The notes below the pieces were generated by a model. That model saw nothing but the letters and a program-made list of their open reading frames with translations, searched no databases and had not been told where the DNA came from. This document shows, one piece after another, positions 54,710 through 62,817 of a DNA stretch of 64,000 nucleotides. Positions within the stretch are counted from its first letter, which is position 1; each line of letters opens with the position of its first letter. The DNA comes from USCg-Taylor sp050740455 (GTDB lineage Bacteria > Pseudomonadota > Gammaproteobacteria > JACCXJ01): assembly GCA_050740455.1 (NCBI GenBank), contig JBOIDF010000002.1, positions 1 to 64,000 of the forward strand. Direction: 5' to 3'. The translations under genes and the position numbers were made by a program.

Positions 54710-55375
54710 TCAGGATCCCGCGGCTTGCTTCTTCGGCACTTTCGCTTTGACCGGCTTGTCCCCGGTGTTAGACTCGCGCGCAATCTTGGCGATCCCGCGA
54801 ATGCTCGCGGTTTTATAACCTAAGGTCTCGGCCTTGGCGAGGTTCTTCGCGCCCTCGGCATCGGCGCCCAAGGCATAGTGCATGACCGATAAATTAAAGT
54901 ACGGGAGCGGGGATTCGGGGTCCAACTGCGTTGCTGCCTTTAGCAAGGATTCCGCCTTGTCGGAGTCTTGCAGCCACATCGCCGATACGCCCATGTTATT
55001 CAAGGCCATGACCTCCACATTGGAAGTGTAGAACCACTGGCTAAACCAGATTAAATGCCTGAGCTTCGGCCGCTTCCGGACCGTTTCCAAGAATCGCTCG
55101 AAGTGGGCCAAGGCTTCGGAATGCTTCCCTTTGAGCTGCAGCCGTTGGCCTTGGAAGTAGTCCTTCCAATAAAATTGCTGCACGCGGCCGGGAATCAAAA
55201 GGATGACCGCGATCGCGATGAATACGTAGATCTCAACATACTTCGTGGCCCCGTTGATCTGAATGAAGGTATATCCGGTCCCGACCAGCACCCCGGTAAC
55301 AACAAACAGCGCAAGGGCATATAAGATTCTATTTCTTGTGGTGCGATTGGTTGGCACCAGTGTTGGCAACTGCAT
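54710..55375 (-). CDS. Membrane protein with TPR-like C-terminal domain
   Basis: 221 residues. Two N-terminal membrane helices (about 19-38 and 50-62), then amphipathic repeats with MALNNMGVSAMWLQDSDKAE and LPYFNLSVMHYALGADAEGA, typical tetratricopeptide-type pairs, and a lysine-rich tail. Likely a membrane-anchored scaffold of unknown partner. ATG 55375 follows GAGGAAA. Same strand as the methyltransferase. Confidence 0.65.
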   Translation of the reverse strand: MQLPTLVPTNRTTRNRILYALALFVVTGVLVGTGYTFIQINGATKYVEIYVFIAIAVILLIPGRVQQFYWKDYFQGQRLQLKGKHSEALAHFERFLETVRKRPKLRHLIWFSQWFYTSNVEVMALNNMGVSAMWLQDSDKAESLLKAATQLDPESPLPYFNLSVMHYALGADAEGAKNLAKAETLGYKTASIRGIAKIARESNTGDKPVKAKVPKKQAAGS

Positions 55376-55768
55376 GGACTTTCCTCTATGAATCACCGAG
55401 TCACGGCGCATCAAGTATAAATCCCGTGAAGCGCCCATTACCATAGGTTGTTCATCCCTAGACATCAACGTTCGGACCCGGCGGCGCGCCCGGCGCGCTT
55501 AACGCCGGAAAACATTGGCCTATGCACGTGCACGCGTTGGAGATTAAACCGCTGCCGGCTGGAAGATACGCGGACGGTCTTTTGGTTTAGCGCGCCACTC
55601 AATATACTGCGCATACCTTTCGCATTTGGGTCTTGAGGCGAGCGGTGTGTGGTGGGCGATCAACGTGACGGCCGGCCGGAAGGCAGCGCTCAAGGGTTGG
55701 GCGGCATGGCGGGGGCGGGGCCGTTGGACGGAGATCGACCCGTGACCCATAATGGGCGTGAAGTGAAA

Positions 55769-56626
55769 ATGACACAGCAGCAAGCCGCGGCCGGCGCGTC
55801 GATCGGCGATGACGAAAAAATAATTTGGCAAGACACGATCCTGTTCATTGTCCTGCACCTGTTGGCGGCCTACACCATCGCCTTCCATTTCGAGTGGCAA
55901 TGGTTGGCCTTGGCCGTCGCCTCCTATTATGTGCGCATGTTTGCATTGAGTGCCGGCTTTCATCGCTATTTTTCGCATCGCTCCTACAAGACCAGCCGCG
56001 CATTTGCTTTTTTCTTGGCGTTCCTGGGCGAATGCTCGCTGCAGAAGGGAGTCCTTTGGTGGGCCAGCCATCACCGCCATCACCATCGCTACTCCGATGA
56101 GCCTCAGGATGTCCATTCCCCGGTGCGCAAGGGGTTTTGGTGGTCGCATATGGGATGGATCCTTTGCCACAAATACAAGTATACCAGGCGCGACCTGATC
56201 AAGGACTTCACGCTGTGCCCGGAGCTCGCCTGGCTCAATGAGAATACCTGGTTACCGGTAAACCTTTATATCGCCGCGCTCGTCTACGGGTTCGGATTGG
56301 AAGGGTTTTTATGGGGTTTCATCGTCGCCACCGTGTTCTTGTGGCATGGCACCTTTTCGATCAATTCCTTAGTGCACGTGTGGGGAACGCAACCGTATCG
56401 GACCGGGGACAATTCCAGAAATAACCTCCTTGGAGCGATCCTGACGCTGGGGGACGGATGGCACAACAACCACCATCACTACCCGCTCTCGGTTCGCCAC
56501 GGTTTCCGCTGGTGGCAGTTCGATCCTTCCTACTACGCATTGTGCCTGCTCGAGCGGCTGGGGGTGGTCTGGGATCTTAAACGGCCCCATCTCGCCCGTG
56601 TGGCAAGCATGTCGGCCCAGCCATAA
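55769..56626 (+). CDS. Acyl-CoA/fatty-acid desaturase
   Basis: A 285-residue integral membrane diiron desaturase with the three histidine boxes HRYFSH, HHRHHH (in SHHRHHHRYS) and HNNHHHYP, and membrane helices between them. It introduces a delta-9-type double bond into acyl chains. ATG 55769 was chosen as the closest start to the first helix; a longer frame to 55649 exists. It would supply unsaturated chains for the cfa gene. Confidence 0.88.
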   Translation: MTQQQAAAGASIGDDEKIIWQDTILFIVLHLLAAYTIAFHFEWQWLALAVASYYVRMFALSAGFHRYFSHRSYKTSRAFAFFLAFLGECSLQKGVLWWASHHRHHHRYSDEPQDVHSPVRKGFWWSHMGWILCHKYKYTRRDLIKDFTLCPELAWLNENTWLPVNLYIAALVYGFGLEGFLWGFIVATVFLWHGTFSINSLVHVWGTQPYRTGDNSRNNLLGAILTLGDGWHNNHHHYPLSVRHGFRWWQFDPSYYALCLLERLGVVWDLKRPHLARVASMSAQP

Positions 56627-56683
56627 TCCCGCGGCTTTTTGACCCCTCGTTCAGGCTGCATACAACGCCGAAACTATTTCCTT

Positions 56684-57313
56684 ATGCAGAATCAAATACG
56701 CGATCAGGCCCTGGCGCTTGCCGCTGTGTTCCAAGCCGCGCTCTTGGTGGATCGCTTGGCGAACACCGGCGCCGTCCCGAACGAGAACCTCAAGGCATTG
56801 GTCCGGAGCTTATTCGAGTTTGACCCCCAGAGCACAGAGGAGGTCTTCGGCGGAGAGCGGGATTACCGCTTTGGATTGAGCCTCGGCATCAACGCACTCA
56901 AGGACATCTTCGATCGCAAGCGGCGCGGACCCAAGTACGGCGACGCCGTCACCTATGTGATCGGGTTGTTGCACCTGGAAAATGTGTTGCGCAATAACAA
57001 GAGCATGTTAGATCTGCTCGGAACCCGATTGCGCGCGGTGCAACAACAGATGCCCGCGGAGGGGTTTACCGAGGATAGCACGCTGGCGGCGATTGCCAGC
57101 AGTTACCAAGAGACGCTGAGCACGCTTAAATTCCGAATCCAGGTGCGCGGCGATGCGCGTTTCCTACGCGATCCGGAGGTCGCCAACAAGGTGCGGGCGG
57201 CGTTGTTGGCGGGGGTGCGAGCGGCGCTCTTATGGCATCAAGTCGGGGGGCGGCGTTGGCAACTGCCGTTCTACCGCAAGCGCATCGTGGAGGCCTTGCG
57301 AACGCTGGCGTGA
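56684..57313 (+). CDS. hflD: HflD-like protein
   Basis: A 209-residue helical protein: NQIRDQALALAAVFQAALLV, GLSLGINALKDIF and the tail GVRAALLWHQVGGRRWQLPF. HflD modulates phage lambda CII stability in E. coli and is found almost only in gammaproteobacteria, usually beside mnmA and purB, neither of which is adjacent here. ATG 56684 gives the usual length. Confidence 0.88.
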   Translation: MQNQIRDQALALAAVFQAALLVDRLANTGAVPNENLKALVRSLFEFDPQSTEEVFGGERDYRFGLSLGINALKDIFDRKRRGPKYGDAVTYVIGLLHLENVLRNNKSMLDLLGTRLRAVQQQMPAEGFTEDSTLAAIASSYQETLSTLKFRIQVRGDARFLRDPEVANKVRAALLAGVRAALLWHQVGGRRWQLPFYRKRIVEALRTLA

Positions 57314-57432
57314 GATGTAGAAGGCCGCTTTGAAGGACCCGCTGCTCGATTATACTGCCGCCCCGTCGACAAGCCGCGACTGCGCCTCGCGGTATTTGGC
57401 CGCGGTCTTTTTCGATAATATCGGGAGGCATT

Positions 57433-57783
57433 TCACTTCTGACCGACACCAAGCCTGTCCAGCAGGATCGGGATCACTTTGAGTAGCCGGATTGTCCGTT
57501 GTAAGTCTTTGTCCCGAGCGAGGTGCACGAGACCTTTGAAACCGCCAAGGCACCTCTTGTCTTTCTGAACCTCCTGCAATGCAGCGACAAGCTCTGGGAG
57601 CATGTCCTGCATCGGCAAAATTATTTGCCCGGTCTTGGCCAGGCCATCGGCAATCGAGGCGAGTCCGTTACCGAGCTGGACGATGCCCTGCGCGATCTCA
57701 GCGATGCCCGTCGCTGCTGAGGACCGACGCTCGGCTGTATTTGCCATCGTTTGAGCATCAGGCGGGCCATCTGAACTATTCAT
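57433..57783 (-). CDS. Small DUF1641-like protein
   Basis: 116 residues, soluble, helical, with GIAEIAQGIVQLGNGLASIA and a C-terminal GGFKGLVHLARDKDLQRTI, which resembles the GGxxGLxxxxRDxxVQR pattern of DUF1641 proteins. A clear TAGGAGG site precedes ATG 57783. Function unknown. It is divergent from the fhc operon, so a regulatory or C1-related link is only a guess. Confidence 0.45.
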   Translation of the reverse strand: MNSSDGPPDAQTMANTAERRSSAATGIAEIAQGIVQLGNGLASIADGLAKTGQIILPMQDMLPELVAALQEVQKDKRCLGGFKGLVHLARDKDLQRTIRLLKVIPILLDRLGVGQK

Positions 57784-58127
57784 AAATCTACCTCCTAGAT
57801 TAAATTAAAGTAGCGGCCTCATCGGCTACGGGCTCGCGTTTCTCAACAGCCTCTGGATCATCGTGTCGATCTGACGTTCGCGCCGAGAATGAGGCGGTGT
57901 AGACCGATTAAACCTACTTTGCCGGTTCGCCATATAGAGATCCTAAGAGATCTCCAAGCCAAGGATGGGCCGGAAATGCGCCGAACCGATCCGCAGTTGT
58001 TGCAAGTCCTCTGGGATTTCTCGATAATCCGCGCCTTTTCGCATGCCCGGGAGAAACCGCAACATCCTGGTTTACCCTCGCGCGGTGATCCGTCATCATA
58101 CCAGCTTGCCGCAGACCCATTATTAGA
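57784..58127. other. Divergent region before the fhc operon
   Basis: 344 bp. Near 57784-57815 it is AT-rich and carries the ribosome-binding site of the small divergent gene. The rest should contain the fhcB promoter. An 80-codon plus-strand frame (57889-58131) has no known domain and no good ribosome-binding site. Confidence 0.35.
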
Positions 58128-59423
58128 ATGACCGTACCTCAAAGAGCGATGAACCGGGAAACCGGGGAGTCGGCGCGCGCTCCGCACGCGGCGGTGTGTC
58201 CTTTCTGCAGCCTGCTGTGCGATGATCTTATCGTGGAGCAGGCGGGCGGCCGCGTGCGCGTCCTGAAGAACGGTTGTGACCGGGCAGTTTCCGGCTTCGA
58301 GAGCCCAGCCGGACCGAATCAGCCGCGCCTCAAGGGCAAGCCTGCAACGATCGAACAGTGCATCGAGCGGGCGGCGGCGATCCTTCGCGGCGCCCGCTTC
58401 CCTCTGTTCTCCGGCCTGGGGACGGATGTCGGTGGAATGCGTGCGGTGCTCAGCCTGGCGGAACGCACCGGGGGCGCGCTCGATCACATGCACGGGAACG
58501 CGCTCCAGCGGAATATCGGCGTGCTACAAGGCGCGGGTTGGATGACGACCACGCTCACGGAGCTAAAGAATCGCGCCGACCTGATTGTTTTCGCAGGCGC
58601 CGATGCGGTGAGCACGCATCCGCGTTTTTTCGAGCGCCTCGTTTGGAACCAAGCATCGCTATTCCAGCTCGACAGCAACGCCCGCCAGATCGTCTACCTC
58701 GGGGCCGGGCTCAACACCAAACCCGGCACCAGCCCCGAAGGTCGAAAACCCTTGCACGTCCGCTTCGATCCGCGGCGACTCATCGAAATCGTCTCAGCGT
58801 TACGCGCGCTCGCGGCGGGGCATCGGCTCCAAGCACCCTCGATCGCCGGAGTACGGATCCCGGTCTTGAATTCTATCGTCGAAAAGATGAAAGCGGCCCG
58901 CTATGGGGTGCTGGCATGGTCGAGCGCCGATCTCGATTATCCTCACGCCGAGCTTGCCGTTGAAGCGTGCGCGGAACTGGTCAAGGATCTCAACGACACT
59001 ACGCGTTTTTCCGGTTTGCCCTTGGGCGGCAACGACGGCGCGATCACGGCCAACAGCGTGTGCGCATGGCAGACGGGTTTTCCGCTCCGCACCGCGTTCG
59101 CGGCGGGGTATCCGGCGCATGATGCGCATCGTTACAGCGCTGGCCACTTGGTCGAATCGGGGTCCGCCGATGCCCTCGTGTGGATTTCCGCGTTTCGCGC
59201 GGCGCCTCCGCCGGCGGCCAAACCCCTGGTTGTACTTGGCGCCCCGAATACGCATTGTCCCGAGGAGCCCGAGGTTTTTATCCCGGTGGCGATCCCGGGA
59301 CTCGACCATGCGGCTCAGCTCGTGCGCTGCGATTCGGTGGTGTCGTTGTACCTCGAACGGCAGCGAACCTCGCCCCTGCCGAGCGTCGCACACCTACTCG
59401 CGGAAATCCAAAATGCGCTCTAG
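58128..59423 (+). CDS. fhcB: Formyltransferase/hydrolase complex subunit B (formylmethanofuran dehydrogenase B)
   Basis: A 431-residue homologue of archaeal FwdB/FmdB. Bacterial Fhc hydrolyses the formyl group from formyl-methanofuran analogue to formate in the tetrahydromethanopterin pathway. N-terminal cluster-type cysteines are CPFCSLLCDD and the fourth in NGCDRAVSGFE. Later: DHMHGNALQRNIG and GLPLGGNDGAITANSV. Bacterial FhcB is thought to have lost the redox function of FwdB. First gene of fhcB-A-D-C; ATG 58149 is an alternative start. Confidence 0.92.
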   Translation: MTVPQRAMNRETGESARAPHAAVCPFCSLLCDDLIVEQAGGRVRVLKNGCDRAVSGFESPAGPNQPRLKGKPATIEQCIERAAAILRGARFPLFSGLGTDVGGMRAVLSLAERTGGALDHMHGNALQRNIGVLQGAGWMTTTLTELKNRADLIVFAGADAVSTHPRFFERLVWNQASLFQLDSNARQIVYLGAGLNTKPGTSPEGRKPLHVRFDPRRLIEIVSALRALAAGHRLQAPSIAGVRIPVLNSIVEKMKAARYGVLAWSSADLDYPHAELAVEACAELVKDLNDTTRFSGLPLGGNDGAITANSVCAWQTGFPLRTAFAAGYPAHDAHRYSAGHLVESGSADALVWISAFRAAPPPAAKPLVVLGAPNTHCPEEPEVFIPVAIPGLDHAAQLVRCDSVVSLYLERQRTSPLPSVAHLLAEIQNAL

Positions 59424-59426
59424 GGC

Positions 59427-61097
59427 ATGTTAACGCGCTTGAGGGGCGGCAAGGTCTACGACCCGGCCCACGGGGTCAACGGCGAGGTCCGCGATATCTT
59501 CATCCGCGACGGCCGCATCATCGCCCCGCCCCCCGGCGGCGTCAAGGCGGGCCACGAATATGATCTCTCCGGCGCCGTGGTCATGGCGGGAGGGATCGAT
59601 ATCCATACCCATATCGGCGGGGGCAAAGTCACGATAGCGCGCATGCTGCTGCCGGAGGACCACGCGGCCCATCCGGTCGCCTCGGGACGGATCACGCGCT
59701 CGGGATCGGGCCGGGCGACACCCTCGACGATCACCACCGGTTACCGGTACGCAGAAATGGGCTACACCGCGTGCTTCGAACCCGCGATGCTGCCGCTGAA
59801 CGCGCGCCAGACGCATATGGAAATGGGGGATACGCCGATCGTGGACAAGGGCGGCTATGCGCTGCTCGGTAACGACGATTTCTTCCTGCGGCTGCTCGCC
59901 GAAGGCCGTGAACAGGCGCTCATCAATGATTACGTGGCGTGGACCTTGGAAACCTCGCAAGCCCTCGCGATCAAAGTGGTCAATCCAGGCGGGATCAGCG
60001 CCTTCAAGTTCAATCAACGCACGCTCGATCTCGATGAGAAGCATTGTTATTATCCGATTACGCCGCGCTTGATTCTGCAGCGGCTCGCGCAAGCGGTCTT
60101 CGATCTCGGCGTGCCCCACCCGCTGCACGTTCACGGGTGCAATCTCGGCGTCGCGGGCAATGTCGATACCACGCTGAAAACGATCGCCGCTGGCGACGGC
60201 CTACCCTTGCACCTCGCGCATGTCCAATTCCACAGTTACGGCACGGAAGGCGACCGCCGGTTCTCCTCCGGCGCGGCGCGCATCGCCGAGAGCGTCAACG
60301 CGCACCCGAATATCTCCATCGACGTCGGTCAGATCATGTTCGGCCAGACGGTCACGGCCTCGGGCGATACCATGGCGCAGCACCGGAACCGTGCCAGCGC
60401 TTATCCCAAGAAATGGGTGTGTATGGACATCGAGTGCGACGCCGGCTGTGGCGTGGTGCCGTTTCGCTACAGGGACAAGAGCTTCGTGAACTCGCTGCAG
60501 TGGGCGATCGGATTGGAATTGTTTCTGTTGGTCAAAGACCCCTGGCGTATTTTCCTGACCACCGATCACCCCAACGGCGCGCCGTTCACGACCTATCCGC
60601 ACCTCATCCGCTTGTTGATGGACAAGAGCTACCGTAACGAGCGGCTGGCGACGATCCATCGGGGCGCCGCGGCGATGAGCACGCTCGGGAGTCTCGACCG
60701 GGAATATACCCTGTACGAAATCGCCATCATGACGCGCGCCGCGCCGGCCCGGAGCCTAGGATTGACCGATCGCGGCCACCTCGGCCTCGGCGCGGCGGCC
60801 GACATCACGGTCTATAAGGAACACGAGGATCGCGAGCGGATGTTTTCCCAGCCTCAGTTCGTATTTAAAGACGGTGAGCTGGTCGTGAAAAACGGCAAAG
60901 TGATCAAGATCACGCATGGCAGTACCCATGTGGTCCGGCCGGACTACGATAAGCGTATCGACCGGACCCTGCGGCCGCATCTCGAGAAATACCATACGCT
61001 GGGATGGGAGAATAGGAAACTGCGCGATGAGGAGATCGCGGGCGAAGGACGCGGCCGGATTGTGATCGCCAACTGCACGCCGCGGCAGGCCGCATGA
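59427..61097 (+). CDS. fhcA: Formyltransferase/hydrolase complex subunit A
   Basis: A 556-residue zinc amidohydrolase-fold subunit, homologous to FwdA, that releases formate. Metal ligands: GIDIHTHIGGGKV near residue 60, HPLHVHGCNLG, and DHPNGAPFTTYP. The amidohydrolase frame DITVYKEHEDRERMFSQPQF closes the C-terminus. It begins 3 bp after fhcB and overlaps fhcD by 4 bp. Confidence 0.94.
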   Translation: MLTRLRGGKVYDPAHGVNGEVRDIFIRDGRIIAPPPGGVKAGHEYDLSGAVVMAGGIDIHTHIGGGKVTIARMLLPEDHAAHPVASGRITRSGSGRATPSTITTGYRYAEMGYTACFEPAMLPLNARQTHMEMGDTPIVDKGGYALLGNDDFFLRLLAEGREQALINDYVAWTLETSQALAIKVVNPGGISAFKFNQRTLDLDEKHCYYPITPRLILQRLAQAVFDLGVPHPLHVHGCNLGVAGNVDTTLKTIAAGDGLPLHLAHVQFHSYGTEGDRRFSSGAARIAESVNAHPNISIDVGQIMFGQTVTASGDTMAQHRNRASAYPKKWVCMDIECDAGCGVVPFRYRDKSFVNSLQWAIGLELFLLVKDPWRIFLTTDHPNGAPFTTYPHLIRLLMDKSYRNERLATIHRGAAAMSTLGSLDREYTLYEIAIMTRAAPARSLGLTDRGHLGLGAAADITVYKEHEDRERMFSQPQFVFKDGELVVKNGKVIKITHGSTHVVRPDYDKRIDRTLRPHLEKYHTLGWENRKLRDEEIAGEGRGRIVIANCTPRQAA

Positions 61098-61990
61098 ACC
61101 TCAACGGCGTCTACATCGAGGACACGTTCGCCGAAGCCTTTCCGATGAAGGCGACGCGGCTCATCATCACCGCGATGACCTTGAAGTCAGCCTACCGCGC
61201 GGCCAATTCGCTCACCGGATTCGCCTCCTCGGTCATCGCCTGCGGGTGCGAGGCGGACATCGAGTGCGAGCTCGACCCCGCGGATACGCCCGACGGCCGG
61301 CCGGGGATCGCGGTCATCATCTTCGCGATGTCCGTGAAACAATTGGCGGATCAGGTGCTGCGCCGGGTCGGGCAGTCGGTCATGACCACCGCCACCAGCG
61401 CGTGTTTCGCCGGGCTGCGCTGCGAGCCCTCTATCAAACTCGGAAGCAGCATCCGGTTTTTCGGCGACGGCTATCAGATCGCCAAGCGCATCGACGGCAT
61501 CCGCTATTGGCGCATTCCCGTCATGCACGGGGAATTTGTCTGTGAAGAAAAGACCGGGGTCGCGGACGCGGTTGGGGGCGGCAATTTCCTCGTATTCGCG
61601 AAAACCTCGCGGCATGCGTTGACGGCCTGTGAACAGGCGGTCAAAGCCATTCGCCGGGTGCCGCGCGCCGTCACCTGCTTCCCGGGGGGTATCGTCGGCT
61701 CCGGTTCCAAAGTGGGCTCGAAGTACAAGTTCCTCAAAGCCTCCACGAATGACGCGTATTGTCCCACCTTGAAGGGCCGGGTAGGCTCGAGCTTGACCCC
61801 CGAGGTCGGCTCGGTGCTGGAGGTAGTCGTCGATGCGCTCGATCAAGAGGCCATCCGTGAATCGCTACGGGCCGGCATCGAAACCGTGTGTAAGTTCGGG
61901 CCGAAAAAGGGGATCTACCGCATCAGCGCCGGGAATTTCGGCGGTAAACTGGGTCCCTATCATTTTCACTTGCGGGAGATCCTCGCTTGA
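61094..61990 (+). CDS. fhcD: Formylmethanofuran-tetrahydromethanopterin formyltransferase
   Basis: A 298-residue Ftr/FhcD. It moves the formyl group from formyl-tetrahydromethanopterin to the methanofuran-type cofactor. Typical features: the start GVYIEDTFAEAFPMKATRLI, then CGCEADIE, HGEFVCEEKTGV and FPGGIVGSGSKVGSKYKFL. Overlaps both neighbours by 4 bp. Confidence 0.95.
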   Translation: MNLNGVYIEDTFAEAFPMKATRLIITAMTLKSAYRAANSLTGFASSVIACGCEADIECELDPADTPDGRPGIAVIIFAMSVKQLADQVLRRVGQSVMTTATSACFAGLRCEPSIKLGSSIRFFGDGYQIAKRIDGIRYWRIPVMHGEFVCEEKTGVADAVGGGNFLVFAKTSRHALTACEQAVKAIRRVPRAVTCFPGGIVGSGSKVGSKYKFLKASTNDAYCPTLKGRVGSSLTPEVGSVLEVVVDALDQEAIRESLRAGIETVCKFGPKKGIYRISAGNFGGKLGPYHFHLREILA

Positions 61991-62811
61991 CCCCGCTCAC
62001 GCTCACGCTGCGGAGGCGCCCGGCCCAAGAGGTGGATATCGGGCACCTCACTCCCGATGGCTTACAGGCAATGGACCGCGCCGGCATCGAGCAGATCAAG
62101 CTCACCTGCGGCAACCGCTCCCTGCGCCTGCATGAGCTTTTCGAGGTCCAGGGCGAGGACACGAGCGTGATCCAAATCCGTCGCGCTTGCGAGAAACTGT
62201 ACGGCATCGGCATGGCGATGAGCTTTGGGAGCATCTCGGTACAAGGCCGCGCCGGTGACGATGTCGGCCGCAACATGCACGGCGGGATGATCGCCGTGCG
62301 CGGATCGGCCGGCCATGGAACCGGACGCGGGATGCGCGGTGGTTACATCGAGGTACAGGCTAATACCGGGGACTTCCTCGGCGGCGCCGAGGCCGGCGCG
62401 CTCGAAGGCATGTCGGAGGGAGTCATCATCGTCTCCGGCGACGCGGGTGCCCGCGTCGGCGACCGCATGCGGCGCGGGATCATTTTCGTGCGCGGCAAAA
62501 GCGGCGATTATTGTGGCAGCCGAATGAAAGGGGGAACCATCCTGGTGCTAGGGCAGAGCGGATGCTACCCCGGGATTGGCATGCGCCGGGGCACGATCGT
62601 GTTCGCCCGCAAGCCCGCCGAGATCAGCGCCACCTTCAATTCCTGTGGCCTCCTCAAGATGGAGTTTCTGCGTTTGCTGTTCCGGCAACTGAGCAACTCC
62701 TACCGTAAGCTCGCCGTGCTGCGCGATATCGGGCCCGAGGCGGAGCGCTTCAGCGGCGATCTCGCGCTCGGCGGAAAGGGCGAGCTGTTGGTTTTACATT
62801 CGGCGCTCTGA
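61987..62811 (+). CDS. fhcC: Formyltransferase/hydrolase complex subunit C
   Basis: A 274-residue beta-helix protein like FwdC and the glutamate synthase C-terminal domain. Repeated Gly-rich coils are seen: GRNMHGGMIAVRGSAGHGTG, GRGMRGGYIEV, GDRMRRGIIFVRGKSGDYCG and GSRMKGGTILVLG. It is structural in the Fhc complex. Ends 6 bp before the formate dehydrogenase gene. Confidence 0.95.
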   Translation: MTPLTLTLRRRPAQEVDIGHLTPDGLQAMDRAGIEQIKLTCGNRSLRLHELFEVQGEDTSVIQIRRACEKLYGIGMAMSFGSISVQGRAGDDVGRNMHGGMIAVRGSAGHGTGRGMRGGYIEVQANTGDFLGGAEAGALEGMSEGVIIVSGDAGARVGDRMRRGIIFVRGKSGDYCGSRMKGGTILVLGQSGCYPGIGMRRGTIVFARKPAEISATFNSCGLLKMEFLRLLFRQLSNSYRKLAVLRDIGPEAERFSGDLALGGKGELLVLHSAL

Positions 62812-62817
62812 GAACAC

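Noticed and set aside
57889..58131. 80-codon plus-strand frame before fhcB
   Set aside because: No ribosome-binding site or domain; overlaps the fhcB start.
59430..60134. 234-codon minus-strand frame over fhcA
   Set aside because: Antisense shadow of a strongly conserved gene.
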